Made by a program: the position numbers and the translations under genes. This document shows, in pieces, positions 7,424-15,414 of a stretch of 26,826 bases of DNA. The stretch is taken from IMG/VR virus record IMGVR_UViG_3300043602_000012, positions 1-26,826 of that record; one strand, given 5' to 3'. Source of the DNA: a virus. The notes below the pieces were generated by a model, which worked only from the letters and a program-made list of their open reading frames with translations, was not told where the DNA came from and searched no databases. Numbering within the stretch: the stretch's first letter is position 1; each line of letters opens with the position of its first letter.

Positions 7424-8484
7424 TACGGACCCGCAATCGCCTTCTGCTTAAAGTTCAAGTTTGCCCAGATAGCTGATCCCTCGAAAGCTCTCATGTTTCC
7501 CGGTGCGGTAGGAGTACCAGTACGCAACTTAGCATACGTTCTGAGGTTAGTCACCTTGCCGCGGTTGGCTAGTGGAATAGAAATCTCTCCCGCAGCCATA
7601 ATGGAATAAGTTTCTGGACCAGAACTAGCCGTATAGTTAATGTCGTAGACTGTATAGGGAGTGGCAGCACCGGTACCGACAAACTCAGCCTTGAATTCTC
7701 CAAGAGTATCACCGGCAAGAGAAATCCCAACAAGCATAACGACAACATCTACGTGAGTAGCCCACAACGGAATGGGTACGGAGTAGTCACAGACGTTAGG
7801 CCAGAACACATAAGAACCGGTGACAACGTTAGTCAAGTCATGGGGAGTGACCGGACCACGACGAACATCAGACCAAATCTTCTGAGAGTTGATATCGCTG
7901 TTCTGACCGATAACAGGAAGCCAGTTGTCAGGGGGAGTTGGGCCCGTTACTACACTCACGAGTGAACGCAACGGGACAATCATAGCCTGTGTAATGGTTG
8001 AGGTAGAAGTAGGGATATCGATACGAGCGAGAGGAATACCAGTGAGGTTACCCGCTACTTCCGTTAGCAGTCTTGTCGTACTCGTCACGCCCTGCTTTAC
8101 TCGAACAAATGCATAAGGACCAATAGCGAGGTTGGGAGGATCGGCCCACGGTTCACCGGCAATGTGTGGGTCTTCAATAGCTAGGTACACTAGGTCACTT
8201 CGAACAGTCCCACCTGTAGGAGTAATGGTAGGAGTGTTAGTCGCCGACGGAACCTTATTCAAATAGGCTTCCTGTAGCTGACCGGCACCACGAGCCCGAG
8301 CAACATAACCGCCAGGCATTACCTGTACTGTATTACCAGGTACAGTCTGCGCCTTGACTTCACAGTCGGTAGCACCTAAGACTCCTTCCTGACCATTAAA
8401 CATCCAGTAAGGAATCATTCGGGCAACGCCTTCATCTACAACGGCGCCGCCACCCACTGCCCACGGAACACCATTAACTGCCAT
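7423..8484 (-). CDS. Minor tail protein, upper-baseplate type
   Basis: The 353-aa protein starts with a GVPWAVGGGAVVDEGVAR segment and a beta-rich N-terminal domain (VQVMPGGYVARA, SDLVYLAIEDP, AFVRVKQG, IPLARIDIP) that I recognise from actinophage minor tail proteins encoded after the Dit-like gene. The second half, from about residue 215, looks like a beta-sandwich (VDVVVMLVGISL, EISIPLANRG) that may bind carbohydrate or the host surface. Start supported by AAGGA six bases upstream. It lies between the Dit-like gene and the hub gene, consistent with the distal tail. The receptor-binding role is inferred. Confidence 0.7.
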   Translation of the reverse strand: MAVNGVPWAVGGGAVVDEGVARMIPYWMFNGQEGVLGATDCEVKAQTVPGNTVQVMPGGYVARARGAGQLQEAYLNKVPSATNTPTITPTGGTVRSDLVYLAIEDPHIAGEPWADPPNLAIGPYAFVRVKQGVTSTTRLLTEVAGNLTGIPLARIDIPTSTSTITQAMIVPLRSLVSVVTGPTPPDNWLPVIGQNSDINSQKIWSDVRRGPVTPHDLTNVVTGSYVFWPNVCDYSVPIPLWATHVDVVVMLVGISLAGDTLGEFKAEFVGTGAATPYTVYDINYTASSGPETYSIMAAGEISIPLANRGKVTNLRTYAKLRTGTPTAPGNMRAFEGSAIWANLNFKQKAIAGP

Positions 8485-8493
8485 ATTTAATCC

Positions 8494-9423
8494 TTACCAA
8501 GTTGTTGAGGCATACTGCCATCTAGTTTCTAGAGTAGCTGTACCTGTTGGGTCAATGCCGCGTAGTACAACCTGATGTGTACCCGGGGGAAGTGTCTGCA
8601 TAGAAATACGTCGAGAGCTCTGAGTGAACTTACCTGCTACGTTAATGTATCCGTTCTTGTAGACCCCACGACTCCAAGGACGAGGATCAATCTCTAAGGT
8701 CTCCCCTACAGCTAAGACAAAGTCTGCCGCTGTCTGAATGGTGTAGTAACCTACCACTTCAACAGCGGGTGCTGTAATAGGACCAATAATCTTACTTCGC
8801 ATCCATGTTTCAGTATTTCCATCGACGACAACGATATCCTCTTGGGTACTCTCGGCTACTGTATTCAGAGGAAACGCTAGAGGAAATATGAAACCACCAG
8901 AGTTACCGGGAGAAATAGTAATACTGTTAAGATGCACAGTATCTTCATAGAATTTATGATCAATAGTTCTGAAGTCAGCAGTAACAGGAATCCAACCCGA
9001 GCTATCCACACGCCCAGTAACAGCTTCACAATGATTTGGCCGCCCGTAAACTACTAGATCAGCTCCATGCCTATTCATTCGTAGCTGAGAAACGTCACCA
9101 GGAGTCAGCCGAGAAGCGCCGACGAATGTATCTTCGGTGAACCAAGCAGCTTCCAATTCCTTATAGAGTGTGTGAGCACTAGGGATTTCTGTCTTGTTAG
9201 TTTTAATGTTGATGTCAAACGTAATCATTCGACCGTTGAGGTAGTCTCGACCCATCCTCATACCATCGGAACGAGCGTTCGGCTCATCATTGATTCTTAA
9301 TTCGGGTGAACCAAAGTTGACCTGTTGGACGTGGATTTTGGTACCTCGACCAAACGTGACTCCGTCACCCTCTAGGAGAGGAGGATTGATTAATTCATAT
9401 CCGAGATTAGGTAGGGGAGCCAT
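8494..9423 (-). CDS. Distal tail (Dit-like) protein
   Basis: The 309-aa protein directly follows the tape measure gene through a TAATG overlap, the usual place for Dit. The N-terminal part (residues about 20-165) has the pattern of a Dit ring domain: GDGVTFGRGTKIHV, the RSDGMRMGRDYLNGRMITFDI stretch, a helix TLYKELEAAW and then WIPVTADFRTIDHKFYED. The C-terminal part (about 185-305) looks like a galectin-like or carbohydrate-binding beta sandwich, with TLEIDPRPWSRGVY and TLPPGTHQVVLRG. Dit forms the hexameric hub joining tail tube and tip. The assignment rests on position and this domain order. Confidence 0.8.
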   Translation of the reverse strand: MAPLPNLGYELINPPLLEGDGVTFGRGTKIHVQQVNFGSPELRINDEPNARSDGMRMGRDYLNGRMITFDINIKTNKTEIPSAHTLYKELEAAWFTEDTFVGASRLTPGDVSQLRMNRHGADLVVYGRPNHCEAVTGRVDSSGWIPVTADFRTIDHKFYEDTVHLNSITISPGNSGGFIFPLAFPLNTVAESTQEDIVVVDGNTETWMRSKIIGPITAPAVEVVGYYTIQTAADFVLAVGETLEIDPRPWSRGVYKNGYINVAGKFTQSSRRISMQTLPPGTHQVVLRGIDPTGTATLETRWQYASTTW

Positions 9424-12400
9424 TATTTACGATACCTTCCCTTGCCAACCTGACGAACACTGAAGCCTACTTCTTGTGCTAGGTCCTTAACACTCGCGCC
9501 GTTAGGTAGAACAATAGTCCCAATCTTTACTCCGGTAGATTCAGACTCAGCTACGATGGCTCGAACTAGTTCACGGATAGACTCAGGATCGGGACTACCC
9601 ATTCGTTGCAACTGCTGGTCGTTAAAGATAGCCTCTCGACGACCGGTCTCATTGAATGCCGACTCACCAGGATCGAGATAGCCACCCTTACCATATCCCC
9701 CGGAACGGTTATATGCGGCTGGCAGTGAACCATAACGGGCGAGTGCGTAGTGCATTGAAGCTAGAATGTTTGCAAGAGGATCCCAAATGTCGTTAGGTGC
9801 CCGAGCATCTCTAAATGATTGGAATGTAGGATCGATAACCTGCATCAGACCCTTAGAAGGAGTTCCACGACGCGCATTGCTGTCCGTCAGGTTAATTGCA
9901 CGAGGATTTCCGCCAGACTCCTGATTCATTCGACGTAAGGTGATACCTGAAAGTGCAGTACCAAGACCCATCATTCCAAGTGCTTGATTAACAATTCCAG
10001 ACCATTGCTGAACACCCGCAGCAGCATTCCCACCCGCACTGCTGGGAGCGTTAGGGTCACTGGTAAACATTGCTGCTAGTTTACCCTTTAGTTTTTCGAA
10101 GACTATAGGGATAATCTTCTTCGGAATTTGAGTGATTGCGTTGCCCATCGGAGAACCGTTACTCGGCATGTCACCAAAGTTTAGTAAGCCATTAAGAAGG
10201 TCTGCAACTTTAGTACCAAACATATCCCACATGGAAACCATGGCACCGCCACCAGAGCCAGAGAAGTTAGCACCGGCAGTGAATGTTCCACCTACTGTAG
10301 GCAAAGAGAAGTGTCTATTACCGAACATTCCAGCATTAGCACCTAAAGCACGACCACCAACTTCGGGACCGTGACCACTACCGCTTTCCACGTTGGTTCC
10401 TGAGAGAGTCCCTGCCATGTGTCCGGGGTTACCTTTAAAATATCCAACACCAAATGCTGAAGTTAATCCTGGGGACCAGCCAGGCCATGGTGCAGAACCT
10501 GTAGTACCGATGCGTCGGTAAGGTGAGAATCCCATGAGGGCATTAGCAATGGCTGAAATATAACCACTACAGTCATAGCCACCAGGTCCTACTCCACCCC
10601 AAATGTAAGGCTTACCTTGTTGAGCTTTCGCAAAGTTCATCCCCGCAGCAATACCACCTTGAGCAAATCCAGGGTATGCATTGACGTTGTTTGGTCCTCC
10701 CGCAGCTTGCACGGCTTCAGGTTGACCCTGTCGTAAAGCTTCGAGGAAGTGCATGTGTTTACGTGCCCGCTTAGCAGGCATGATGTATTCATCTTTGGAA
10801 ACACGAGCTACAATACTGTCACTAGTTCCGGTACCCGGTCCGTAGACTTGCCCACCCTCAGCATATCTAGGCATTTCTGGAATAGGATTGGCCTTGAGAC
10901 CTTCGGCTCCGATCCATCCCATGACAGTGTTCCAACCATTAAGGATGCCCTTGTTCAAGACAACGCTGATAACCCAGTTAATGGGGTCTCTAATTGTATT
11001 AGCAATACCGGCCCAGAATGACGTCCACTCTGCACCTATCTTCAGTCTCTGCCTAGTAAACTCATCGGCAACTCCTTGCCAGAAGTTGTGCCATCCTGTC
11101 GTGAGGGCTAGGTCCCACTCATTGTACTTTTGCTGAGCCCAATTCCAAAACTCGTTCCATGATCCTAGGATTGTTGTCTGGCCGCCATGTTGATCCTCAA
11201 GTGTACCGCCCCAGAATTCTACCCACTTAGTGCGAATAGTTCCCATGGCTCGGTCGGCACCGATATCAAAGGAAGTCCAAAAAGTCTCCCATGCAGTCAA
11301 CGATTCTGAACCGGCAAGACTCTGATCCTGCTTTCTACCTTCCCAGAATAGCCGCCAGCTAGTCGTTAATTCTGCGTCCCACTCATTATACTTTGCCTTC
11401 ATTTCATCAAGGTTCATGCCAAAGATACCAGCAATAACCGTCCAAAAACCCTCAGAAATAGTCGCGAGGCCATCACCCATCTTCTGCCAGTCGCCTGTAA
11501 AGACACCGGCAAAGAAGAGCAAAACACCCGACATACCAAGAAGTATGCCGCCGAGAATATGAAGAGCGCCTTCCAGAAGATGAATAAAAATCTTACCAAA
11601 GAACTCTAGGAACCATCCTGCAATTGGTGCAATGGCTGTGTAAAATGCTAGAACATTGGGGATAACCTGTTCGGTAATAATTTTGGCTAGGTCTTTAAGG
11701 GCGGGGAGAATCTTCTCTTGGAAGACGTTCCACAAATCCTTGAGGACAGGAAGGATATGTTCTTCGATAGCAGCTCTAAATTTGTCCCATGCCGGAATAA
11801 TGTGTTCTTCAAATCCAGTCTTTATTTGGTCGAGGATTGGGTTAAGTTTCTCTTTAAAGGAAGTAGCAAGGCCATCGATACTACCCTTAAGAGAATCAGA
11901 GTTAGTTGCTGCATCACTGAACAGGAATGCGAGACCAGCAATTACTCCGACGGCTATACCAACAGGTCCAGTAGCCCCTATCAGAAGAGCTGCAAAGAAT
12001 CCTGCGATACCGATAGCAATAGCTCCGAGCCATTCGGGAGGCAGTTTATTCAGACCCTCAAAAATCTTCCCGAGTACTTCGGCTATCTTTCCACCGAGAG
12101 GAGTAAGTGCCATAGCAAGTCGGAAGAGGAATTCGACAACTTGACTAATAAGGTACCAAACCTTGGGAAGGTTATCCTTGACCATCTGAATGAATCTTTG
12201 GAACTCGGGGTTTTTGCCTAGTTCTTCCGTCCAATGAGCAAAGTCCTTCATACCTTGGACGAGTTTATCGAGAAGCCATTGCCCAAGGGGCATAAAGGCT
12301 GTTACTAGATTCATTACCGCAATGGCAGCATACCCAGCAATGTCACCCAGCTTAGTAATAACAGGGACGATGTTGTCCCGCATCAAATTAACAAAGGCTT

Positions 12401-13247
12401 GCCAATGAGGACTACCAAAATACTTGTCTAATTTCTCACCAATAATAGTAAAGGCACGACTGGTCGCATCAACGAGAGGTCGTAGCGTATTAATAGCAGT
12501 AGTAGCAGCCTTCAATCCCGCTGCCAACGCAAAACCAACACCGGTTTCGGTTTGTTTTTGTAGCCTCTCGTAGGCATCGTTGAATCCCTTTAAAGCATTA
12601 GCTGCTTGTCGTAGACCAGGAGGGAGTTTATCTATTTCCTTCTGACCAGCTCCTACCGCTGTTTTGATCTTATCAAAGGCAGGTATCGCAACCGCAGCAA
12701 ATGCCGCAACACCTATACCAGCGGTCACAAAGACAGCAGTGAGTGCGCCGACCAGACCGATGACTCCGGTAAAGGCTACGGCGGCAAGAGGCAAGACAAG
12801 AGGCAGTGTCGCCATGAGTATGCGAGCACCGCCATTAACACGGCTAAATGCTCTGCTACCATTGTCCCCCATAGAGCTTAATGAGGAACCTGATCTGTTG
12901 GCTAGATTAATTAAGCTACTCAGTTGCTGATTAGAGTTGCCTGTGTCTACCCTAGCCTTAGCTGTATAGGTAGCCATACCGAACTTGCGTAGGTCTACAA
13001 CTAACTTGTCAAAACTGAGCCTATCTACGTTGACCTTAGCCGTAGCAGCTCTAGAGTTTTTGGTAAAGTTTTGAAGGTCTCTGGTCGCCTGATTAAGACT
13101 GGCCCTATCAACATCTACCTTAACTGTAACGACAAAACGTTCACGGGCTAAGCTACGAGCTTGTGCCCTCGCGGCTGCAATCCCGGCGGTAAAAGGATTT
13201 CGATCCAACCGAAGCGTAGCGTCTATGCTGCCAGCGTTAAAAGCCAT
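9423..13247 (-). CDS. Tape measure protein with NlpC/P60-like and lytic transglycosylase domains
   Basis: At 1274 aa this is the longest gene and sets tail length. The N-terminus is helical; strong hydrophobic stretches lie at about 145-190, 405-445 and 555-585. Helical repeats lie at 480-530 and 631-745. Residues 797-820 hold the GGQVYGPGTGTSDSIVARVS motif common near tape-measure C-termini. A peptidase-like domain (about 868-985) has YDCSGY with Cys893 and candidate histidines 943 and 959, as in NlpC/P60 proteins. A transglycosylase domain (about 1082-1180) has RRMNQESGG with catalytic candidate Glu1110, then KGLMQV and AYNRSGG. These would open peptidoglycan during DNA injection. The ATG is preceded by GGGCGGTG. 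It is separated from the chaperone genes by a plus-strand HNH gene. Confidence 0.93.
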   Translation of the reverse strand: MAFNAGSIDATLRLDRNPFTAGIAAARAQARSLARERFVVTVKVDVDRASLNQATRDLQNFTKNSRAATAKVNVDRLSFDKLVVDLRKFGMATYTAKARVDTGNSNQQLSSLINLANRSGSSLSSMGDNGSRAFSRVNGGARILMATLPLVLPLAAVAFTGVIGLVGALTAVFVTAGIGVAAFAAVAIPAFDKIKTAVGAGQKEIDKLPPGLRQAANALKGFNDAYERLQKQTETGVGFALAAGLKAATTAINTLRPLVDATSRAFTIIGEKLDKYFGSPHWQAFVNLMRDNIVPVITKLGDIAGYAAIAVMNLVTAFMPLGQWLLDKLVQGMKDFAHWTEELGKNPEFQRFIQMVKDNLPKVWYLISQVVEFLFRLAMALTPLGGKIAEVLGKIFEGLNKLPPEWLGAIAIGIAGFFAALLIGATGPVGIAVGVIAGLAFLFSDAATNSDSLKGSIDGLATSFKEKLNPILDQIKTGFEEHIIPAWDKFRAAIEEHILPVLKDLWNVFQEKILPALKDLAKIITEQVIPNVLAFYTAIAPIAGWFLEFFGKIFIHLLEGALHILGGILLGMSGVLLFFAGVFTGDWQKMGDGLATISEGFWTVIAGIFGMNLDEMKAKYNEWDAELTTSWRLFWEGRKQDQSLAGSESLTAWETFWTSFDIGADRAMGTIRTKWVEFWGGTLEDQHGGQTTILGSWNEFWNWAQQKYNEWDLALTTGWHNFWQGVADEFTRQRLKIGAEWTSFWAGIANTIRDPINWVISVVLNKGILNGWNTVMGWIGAEGLKANPIPEMPRYAEGGQVYGPGTGTSDSIVARVSKDEYIMPAKRARKHMHFLEALRQGQPEAVQAAGGPNNVNAYPGFAQGGIAAGMNFAKAQQGKPYIWGGVGPGGYDCSGYISAIANALMGFSPYRRIGTTGSAPWPGWSPGLTSAFGVGYFKGNPGHMAGTLSGTNVESGSGHGPEVGGRALGANAGMFGNRHFSLPTVGGTFTAGANFSGSGGGAMVSMWDMFGTKVADLLNGLLNFGDMPSNGSPMGNAITQIPKKIIPIVFEKLKGKLAAMFTSDPNAPSSAGGNAAAGVQQWSGIVNQALGMMGLGTALSGITLRRMNQESGGNPRAINLTDSNARRGTPSKGLMQVIDPTFQSFRDARAPNDIWDPLANILASMHYALARYGSLPAAYNRSGGYGKGGYLDPGESAFNETGRREAIFNDQQLQRMGSPDPESIRELVRAIVAESESTGVKIGTIVLPNGASVKDLAQEVGFSVRQVGKGRYRK
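11013..11357 (-). repeat. Six WxxFW motifs at 22-residue spacing in the tape measure
   Basis: Trp residues 631, 653, 675, 697, 719 and 741 each begin a WxxFW motif (WRLFW, WETFW, WVEFW, WNEFW, WHNFW, WTSFW). The spacing is exactly 22 residues each time. In addition KYNEWDxxLTTxWxxFW occurs twice, offset by 88 residues, or four periods. Regular aromatic spacing in tape measures of Gram-positive siphophages is known and is thought to mark contacts along the tail tube. Confidence 0.9.
11658..11810 (-). repeat. Fourfold 15-residue Glu-Pro repeat in the tape measure
   Basis: EEHIIP, EEHILP, QEKILP and TEQVIP place a Pro at residues 485, 500, 515 and 530, exactly 15 apart. Each is followed by a hydrophobic helix-like stretch. 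The copies suggest short helices broken at regular intervals, distinct from the 22-residue Trp repeats further on. Confidence 0.75.
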
Positions 13248-13265
13248 CAGTAAACACCGCCCAAA

Positions 13266-13294
13266 TTGACAACAGTAAAGGGATGGTTTAGAAT
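13266..13294 (+). promoter_or_regulatory. Consensus promoter for the plus-strand HNH gene, giving a leaderless mRNA
   Basis: TTGACA (13266-13271) and TAGAAT (13289-13294) are separated by exactly 17 bases. Transcription starting seven bases past the -10 box would begin at 13301, the A of the HNH gene ATG. No Shine-Dalgarno sequence lies at a useful distance from that ATG, which fits a leaderless message. Leaderless mRNAs are common in actinobacteria. Confidence 0.75.
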
Positions 13295-13300
13295 GGCCTT

Positions 13301-13810
13301 ATGGGAATGAACAGAGGAACTAAAACCGCTAGATACTTTCGTGGTACTCCCGAAGAACGTTTTTGGCACTATACAGATATCACGCCTGACCATTGGTGGT
13401 GGACCGGCTCGGTTCTTAAAGACAAGGAAGGGAATCCTACTTATGGTTCCATGGGTGTTGGTTGGATTCCTGAAACAGGTAAAAGTCTTGTAGTTCTTGC
13501 ACATAGGTTCAGTCTTGAACTTTATACTAAAGAGTCTATTGAGCCTGGACTTGAAGTTGATCACTTGTGCAAAGTTAAACTTTGCGTTAATCCTAGACAT
13601 TTGGAAGCAGTTACTAGGTCTATTAATGTACTGAGAGGGGAGGGTCCGAATTCTCAAAGAGTGCGTCATGCTGCGCGTACGCATTGTATTAGAAACCACC
13701 CCTTGAGTGGTGACAACATCAGATTTGACAGGGATGGTTGTCGAGTCTGTAGAACATGTATGCGGGACCATCAAAGGGAGTTCAGAAAGAGAAAGAGGAG
13801 CAATCTTTAG
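13301..13810 (+). CDS. Free-standing HNH homing-type endonuclease on the opposite strand
   Basis: The 169-aa protein has a Trp-rich N-terminus (HWWWTGS), then a classical HNH core: AHRFSLELY with His68, EVDHLC with Asp87-His88, and CVNPRHLEAV with Asn97 and His100. A C-terminal Cys/His cluster (C129, H133, C147, C150, C153) and a very basic tail suit zinc and DNA binding. It is the only clear gene on the plus strand and lies between the tail chaperones and the tape measure, 53 bases from the divergent tape-measure start. It has its own promoter. This is typical of a mobile endonuclease that cuts alleles lacking it. A second ATG two codons on is a possible alternative start. Confidence 0.92.
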   Translation: MGMNRGTKTARYFRGTPEERFWHYTDITPDHWWWTGSVLKDKEGNPTYGSMGVGWIPETGKSLVVLAHRFSLELYTKESIEPGLEVDHLCKVKLCVNPRHLEAVTRSINVLRGEGPNSQRVRHAARTHCIRNHPLSGDNIRFDRDGCRVCRTCMRDHQREFRKRKRSNL

Positions 13811-13842
13811 CAAAGTATTTGCCATGATTGCCCCTCTAACTC

Positions 13843-14492
13843 TTAACCGAGTGTTACATTTTCAGTCTTGTAGTTCGCATTCGGGACTAGCTCTAGAATG
13901 TCACCATCACTAGTACCAAAGTCAGACGGTCGGTCTTCGGGTCTTCCACCAGCTTTAACTCTAAGATACTCTTGTAATTCTTCCATATACATCCATTGTT
14001 GCCACCATGGTAATTTCTCCCACTGATCCACTGTTAAGTTAAAGTGCAATAGTGCCCGGAACCACTCTATACGCTTTTCAGGCGCCTCTGAGAGTTGCTG
14101 GTACCGGACACTGAGACTTCCGGGTTTGTTAGGTTACCAATCAGATAGCCGAAGAAGCCTTGGAACGGCCGATAGGGGAGTGCCTCAAGTACTTCTCTGC
14201 TAGGATTACCAGCACATAGATCAGTAAGTGCATCTAGCAATGCTTCCTGTAGCTTGACGAACTTCTCTTCGTCATCAATAGTGTTCATCGTCTCGGCAAC
14301 ATCGTCAACGTCTAGTTCACTCGTGTCGTCAGAGTCCTTGAGACCCAACTCTTTAAAGGTCACGTCAATACTCTTTAGCAGCTTGTTCACGGCAAACCGC
14401 GGAGGTTCAGGTACTGTGCCCTTTGGGCCACCCCATTTGGTGAAATCATATTCGAGTTCACCACCAATGGTCTCTTCGCTAAACTTGGGCAC
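13843..14492 (-). CDS. Tail assembly chaperone, long frameshifted form
   Basis: This is the fusion product of 216 aa made when ribosomes slip back one base at 14121-14127. The first part is shared with the short form; after the slip the frame reads PGSLSVRYQQLSEAPEKR and continues through WFRALL to LTVDQWEKLPWWQQWMYMEELQEY and a polar C-terminus. No stop occurs between the slip site and the downstream frame. The LPWWQQ motif is typical of the second chaperone frame in actinophages, where the long form binds the tape measure and recruits tail tube protein. The downstream frame has no ribosome binding site of its own, only a TTG at 14049, so expression by frameshift is likely. Confidence 0.85.
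14067..14492 (-). CDS. Tail assembly chaperone, short form
   Basis: The 141-aa protein lies between the major tail protein and tape measure genes, the standard site of the tail chaperone (gpG-like). It starts at GTG 14492, with AGGAGG four bases upstream; there is no in-frame ATG near. An acidic, helical middle (DVDDVAETMNTIDDEEKFVKL) and the FQGFFGYLIGNLTNP segment near the end fit the family. It ends at TAG shortly after the frameshift site, so most ribosomes would make this form. It acts in the cytoplasm during tail assembly and is not expected in the virion. Confidence 0.85.
   Translation of the reverse strand: MPKFSEETIGGELEYDFTKWGGPKGTVPEPPRFAVNKLLKSIDVTFKELGLKDSDDTSELDVDDVAETMNTIDDEEKFVKLQEALLDALTDLCAGNPSREVLEALPYRPFQGFFGYLIGNLTNPEVSVSGTSNSQRRLKSV
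14121..14127 (-). promoter_or_regulatory. -1 ribosomal frameshift slippery heptamer
   Basis: On the minus strand the sequence is A AAC CCG in the zero frame, a perfect X XXY YYZ heptamer (AAACCCG). Slipping back one base gives AAA CCC and opens the downstream chaperone frame. The distance from the GTG start to the final stop (650 bases) needs exactly one -1 shift to stay in phase. Confidence 0.8.
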
Positions 14493-14511
14493 AGTTCCTC
14501 CTAAGGTATGT

Positions 14512-15114
14512 TTACAGTCCTGCGAGGTTGTAGTCCCGAATGATAAGGTCCTCAATCGGGGAAATAAGCCGGAAAGAACAAGCGTAAAGACGCTGTGTCT
14601 CAGCTCGTCGGTAAGAAGTCTCGACCTCTGCAACAGAAAGAACGTCTAGGAATAGGACTCGGCGTGCCATGTTGTCTGCGTTCTGTGCCTCTAGACCAAG
14701 AGTAAGATGCTGAAGGTCCTGAGTAACTCTCAGTTCACGATAGCCAGGAACACCCGATGCAGGTGCAACTGTAGTAATTGTACCGCCACCATAAGCAACA
14801 CTCATGGTTTCCAAGTCGTCCTGGGAAAGAGTAATCTCAATACGAGGGTCAAGAGTGTTTACTGCAACGTCTACGGGGTTAACCTGCTCCTCAATACTAA
14901 TGTCGGTAGTTTCACGAGTAAAGCGCATTGTAGCACCTGACTCGGAAGCTCCCAAAGGCTTCCACAGTACGTTTCCTGTACCAGCAACCGACCAGTCTCC
15001 ACCAAGCGCGAGAGTGTGTGACGGAAGGACTGCGGCAGCATCATACGGTCGGTACCATAGTGCGGCCATACCACGAACAATATTCTTACGTGTATAGCGA
15101 GGAATAAAGGCCAT
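14512..15114 (-). CDS. Major tail protein
   Basis: The 200-aa protein starts in a TAATG junction and precedes the tail chaperone genes, the usual place for the tail tube subunit. The sequence is beta-rich, with RIEITLSQDDLETMSVAYGG and the late FRLISPIEDLIIRDYNL strand, resembling tube proteins of siphophages. It would polymerise into stacked hexameric rings around the tape measure. No Ig-like C-terminal domain is present. Length and context fit well; the fold itself cannot be verified by reading. Confidence 0.85.
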   Translation of the reverse strand: MAFIPRYTRKNIVRGMAALWYRPYDAAAVLPSHTLALGGDWSVAGTGNVLWKPLGASESGATMRFTRETTDISIEEQVNPVDVAVNTLDPRIEITLSQDDLETMSVAYGGGTITTVAPASGVPGYRELRVTQDLQHLTLGLEAQNADNMARRVLFLDVLSVAEVETSYRRAETQRLYACSFRLISPIEDLIIRDYNLAGL

Positions 15115-15398
15115 TAGTCTTCAACCTCCAGCTTGACACCACAACGCTCTGCCATAGCCGTTACCTCATCGACACTACCGGCAGGAATTCTAGTGCCTTC
15201 ACTTGTAATTACTGGCTGATCTTCTACAACGAATTCGTTGGTAGGCCAAAGAACACGAACGAGCTTACCTTCGGCCTCTTTAGGTGGCGCAGGTGCAGGC
15301 TCTGTAGAAACCTGCTCTTTAGTTACAATGGTTTGGTCACCTTGTGGAGTAGCAACCTTTTCCTCTACAGAGTCTTGACTCTGTGGCTGTGCTGGCAT
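15114..15398 (-). CDS. Small Pro/Glu-rich protein of unknown function in the neck region
   Basis: A 94-aa protein with a disordered, Gln/Glu/Pro-rich first half (TEPAPAPPKEAEGK) and a compact second half (LVRVLWPTNEFVVEDQPVITSEGTRIPAGSVDEV). Similar small proteins are encoded just before the major tail protein in other actinophages, as I recall, but I know no named function. Good ribosome binding site (AAGGGAAG). It overlaps the major tail gene by one base. A tail or head-tail joining accessory role is a guess from position. Confidence 0.7.
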   Translation of the reverse strand: MPAQPQSQDSVEEKVATPQGDQTIVTKEQVSTEPAPAPPKEAEGKLVRVLWPTNEFVVEDQPVITSEGTRIPAGSVDEVTAMAERCGVKLEVED

Positions 15399-15414
15399 TT
15401 CACTTCCCTTCTTT

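Noticed and set aside
11656-12221. Two overlapping plus-strand frames of more than 160 codons opposite the tape measure
   Set aside because: Shadows produced by the repetitive helical coding of the tape measure; no start signal and no motif.
13247-13825. Minus-strand frame of 192 codons across the HNH gene, ending in a TGATG overlap with the tape measure start
   Set aside because: It is the shadow of the clear HNH gene; its residue composition (Ser/Thr/Ile-rich, basic, no motif) does not look like a protein and the HNH core on the other strand is unmistakable.
14067-14120. AGGCGCCT palindrome downstream of the frameshift site as a pseudoknot or stimulatory hairpin
   Set aside because: The palindrome has no loop and I could not find a convincing stem at the usual 5-9 base spacing from the slippery site.
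14493-14633. Upstream ATG start for the tail chaperone at 14633
   Set aside because: It would overlap the major tail gene by about 120 bases; GTG 14492 has AGGAGG right before it and begins the family-like region.
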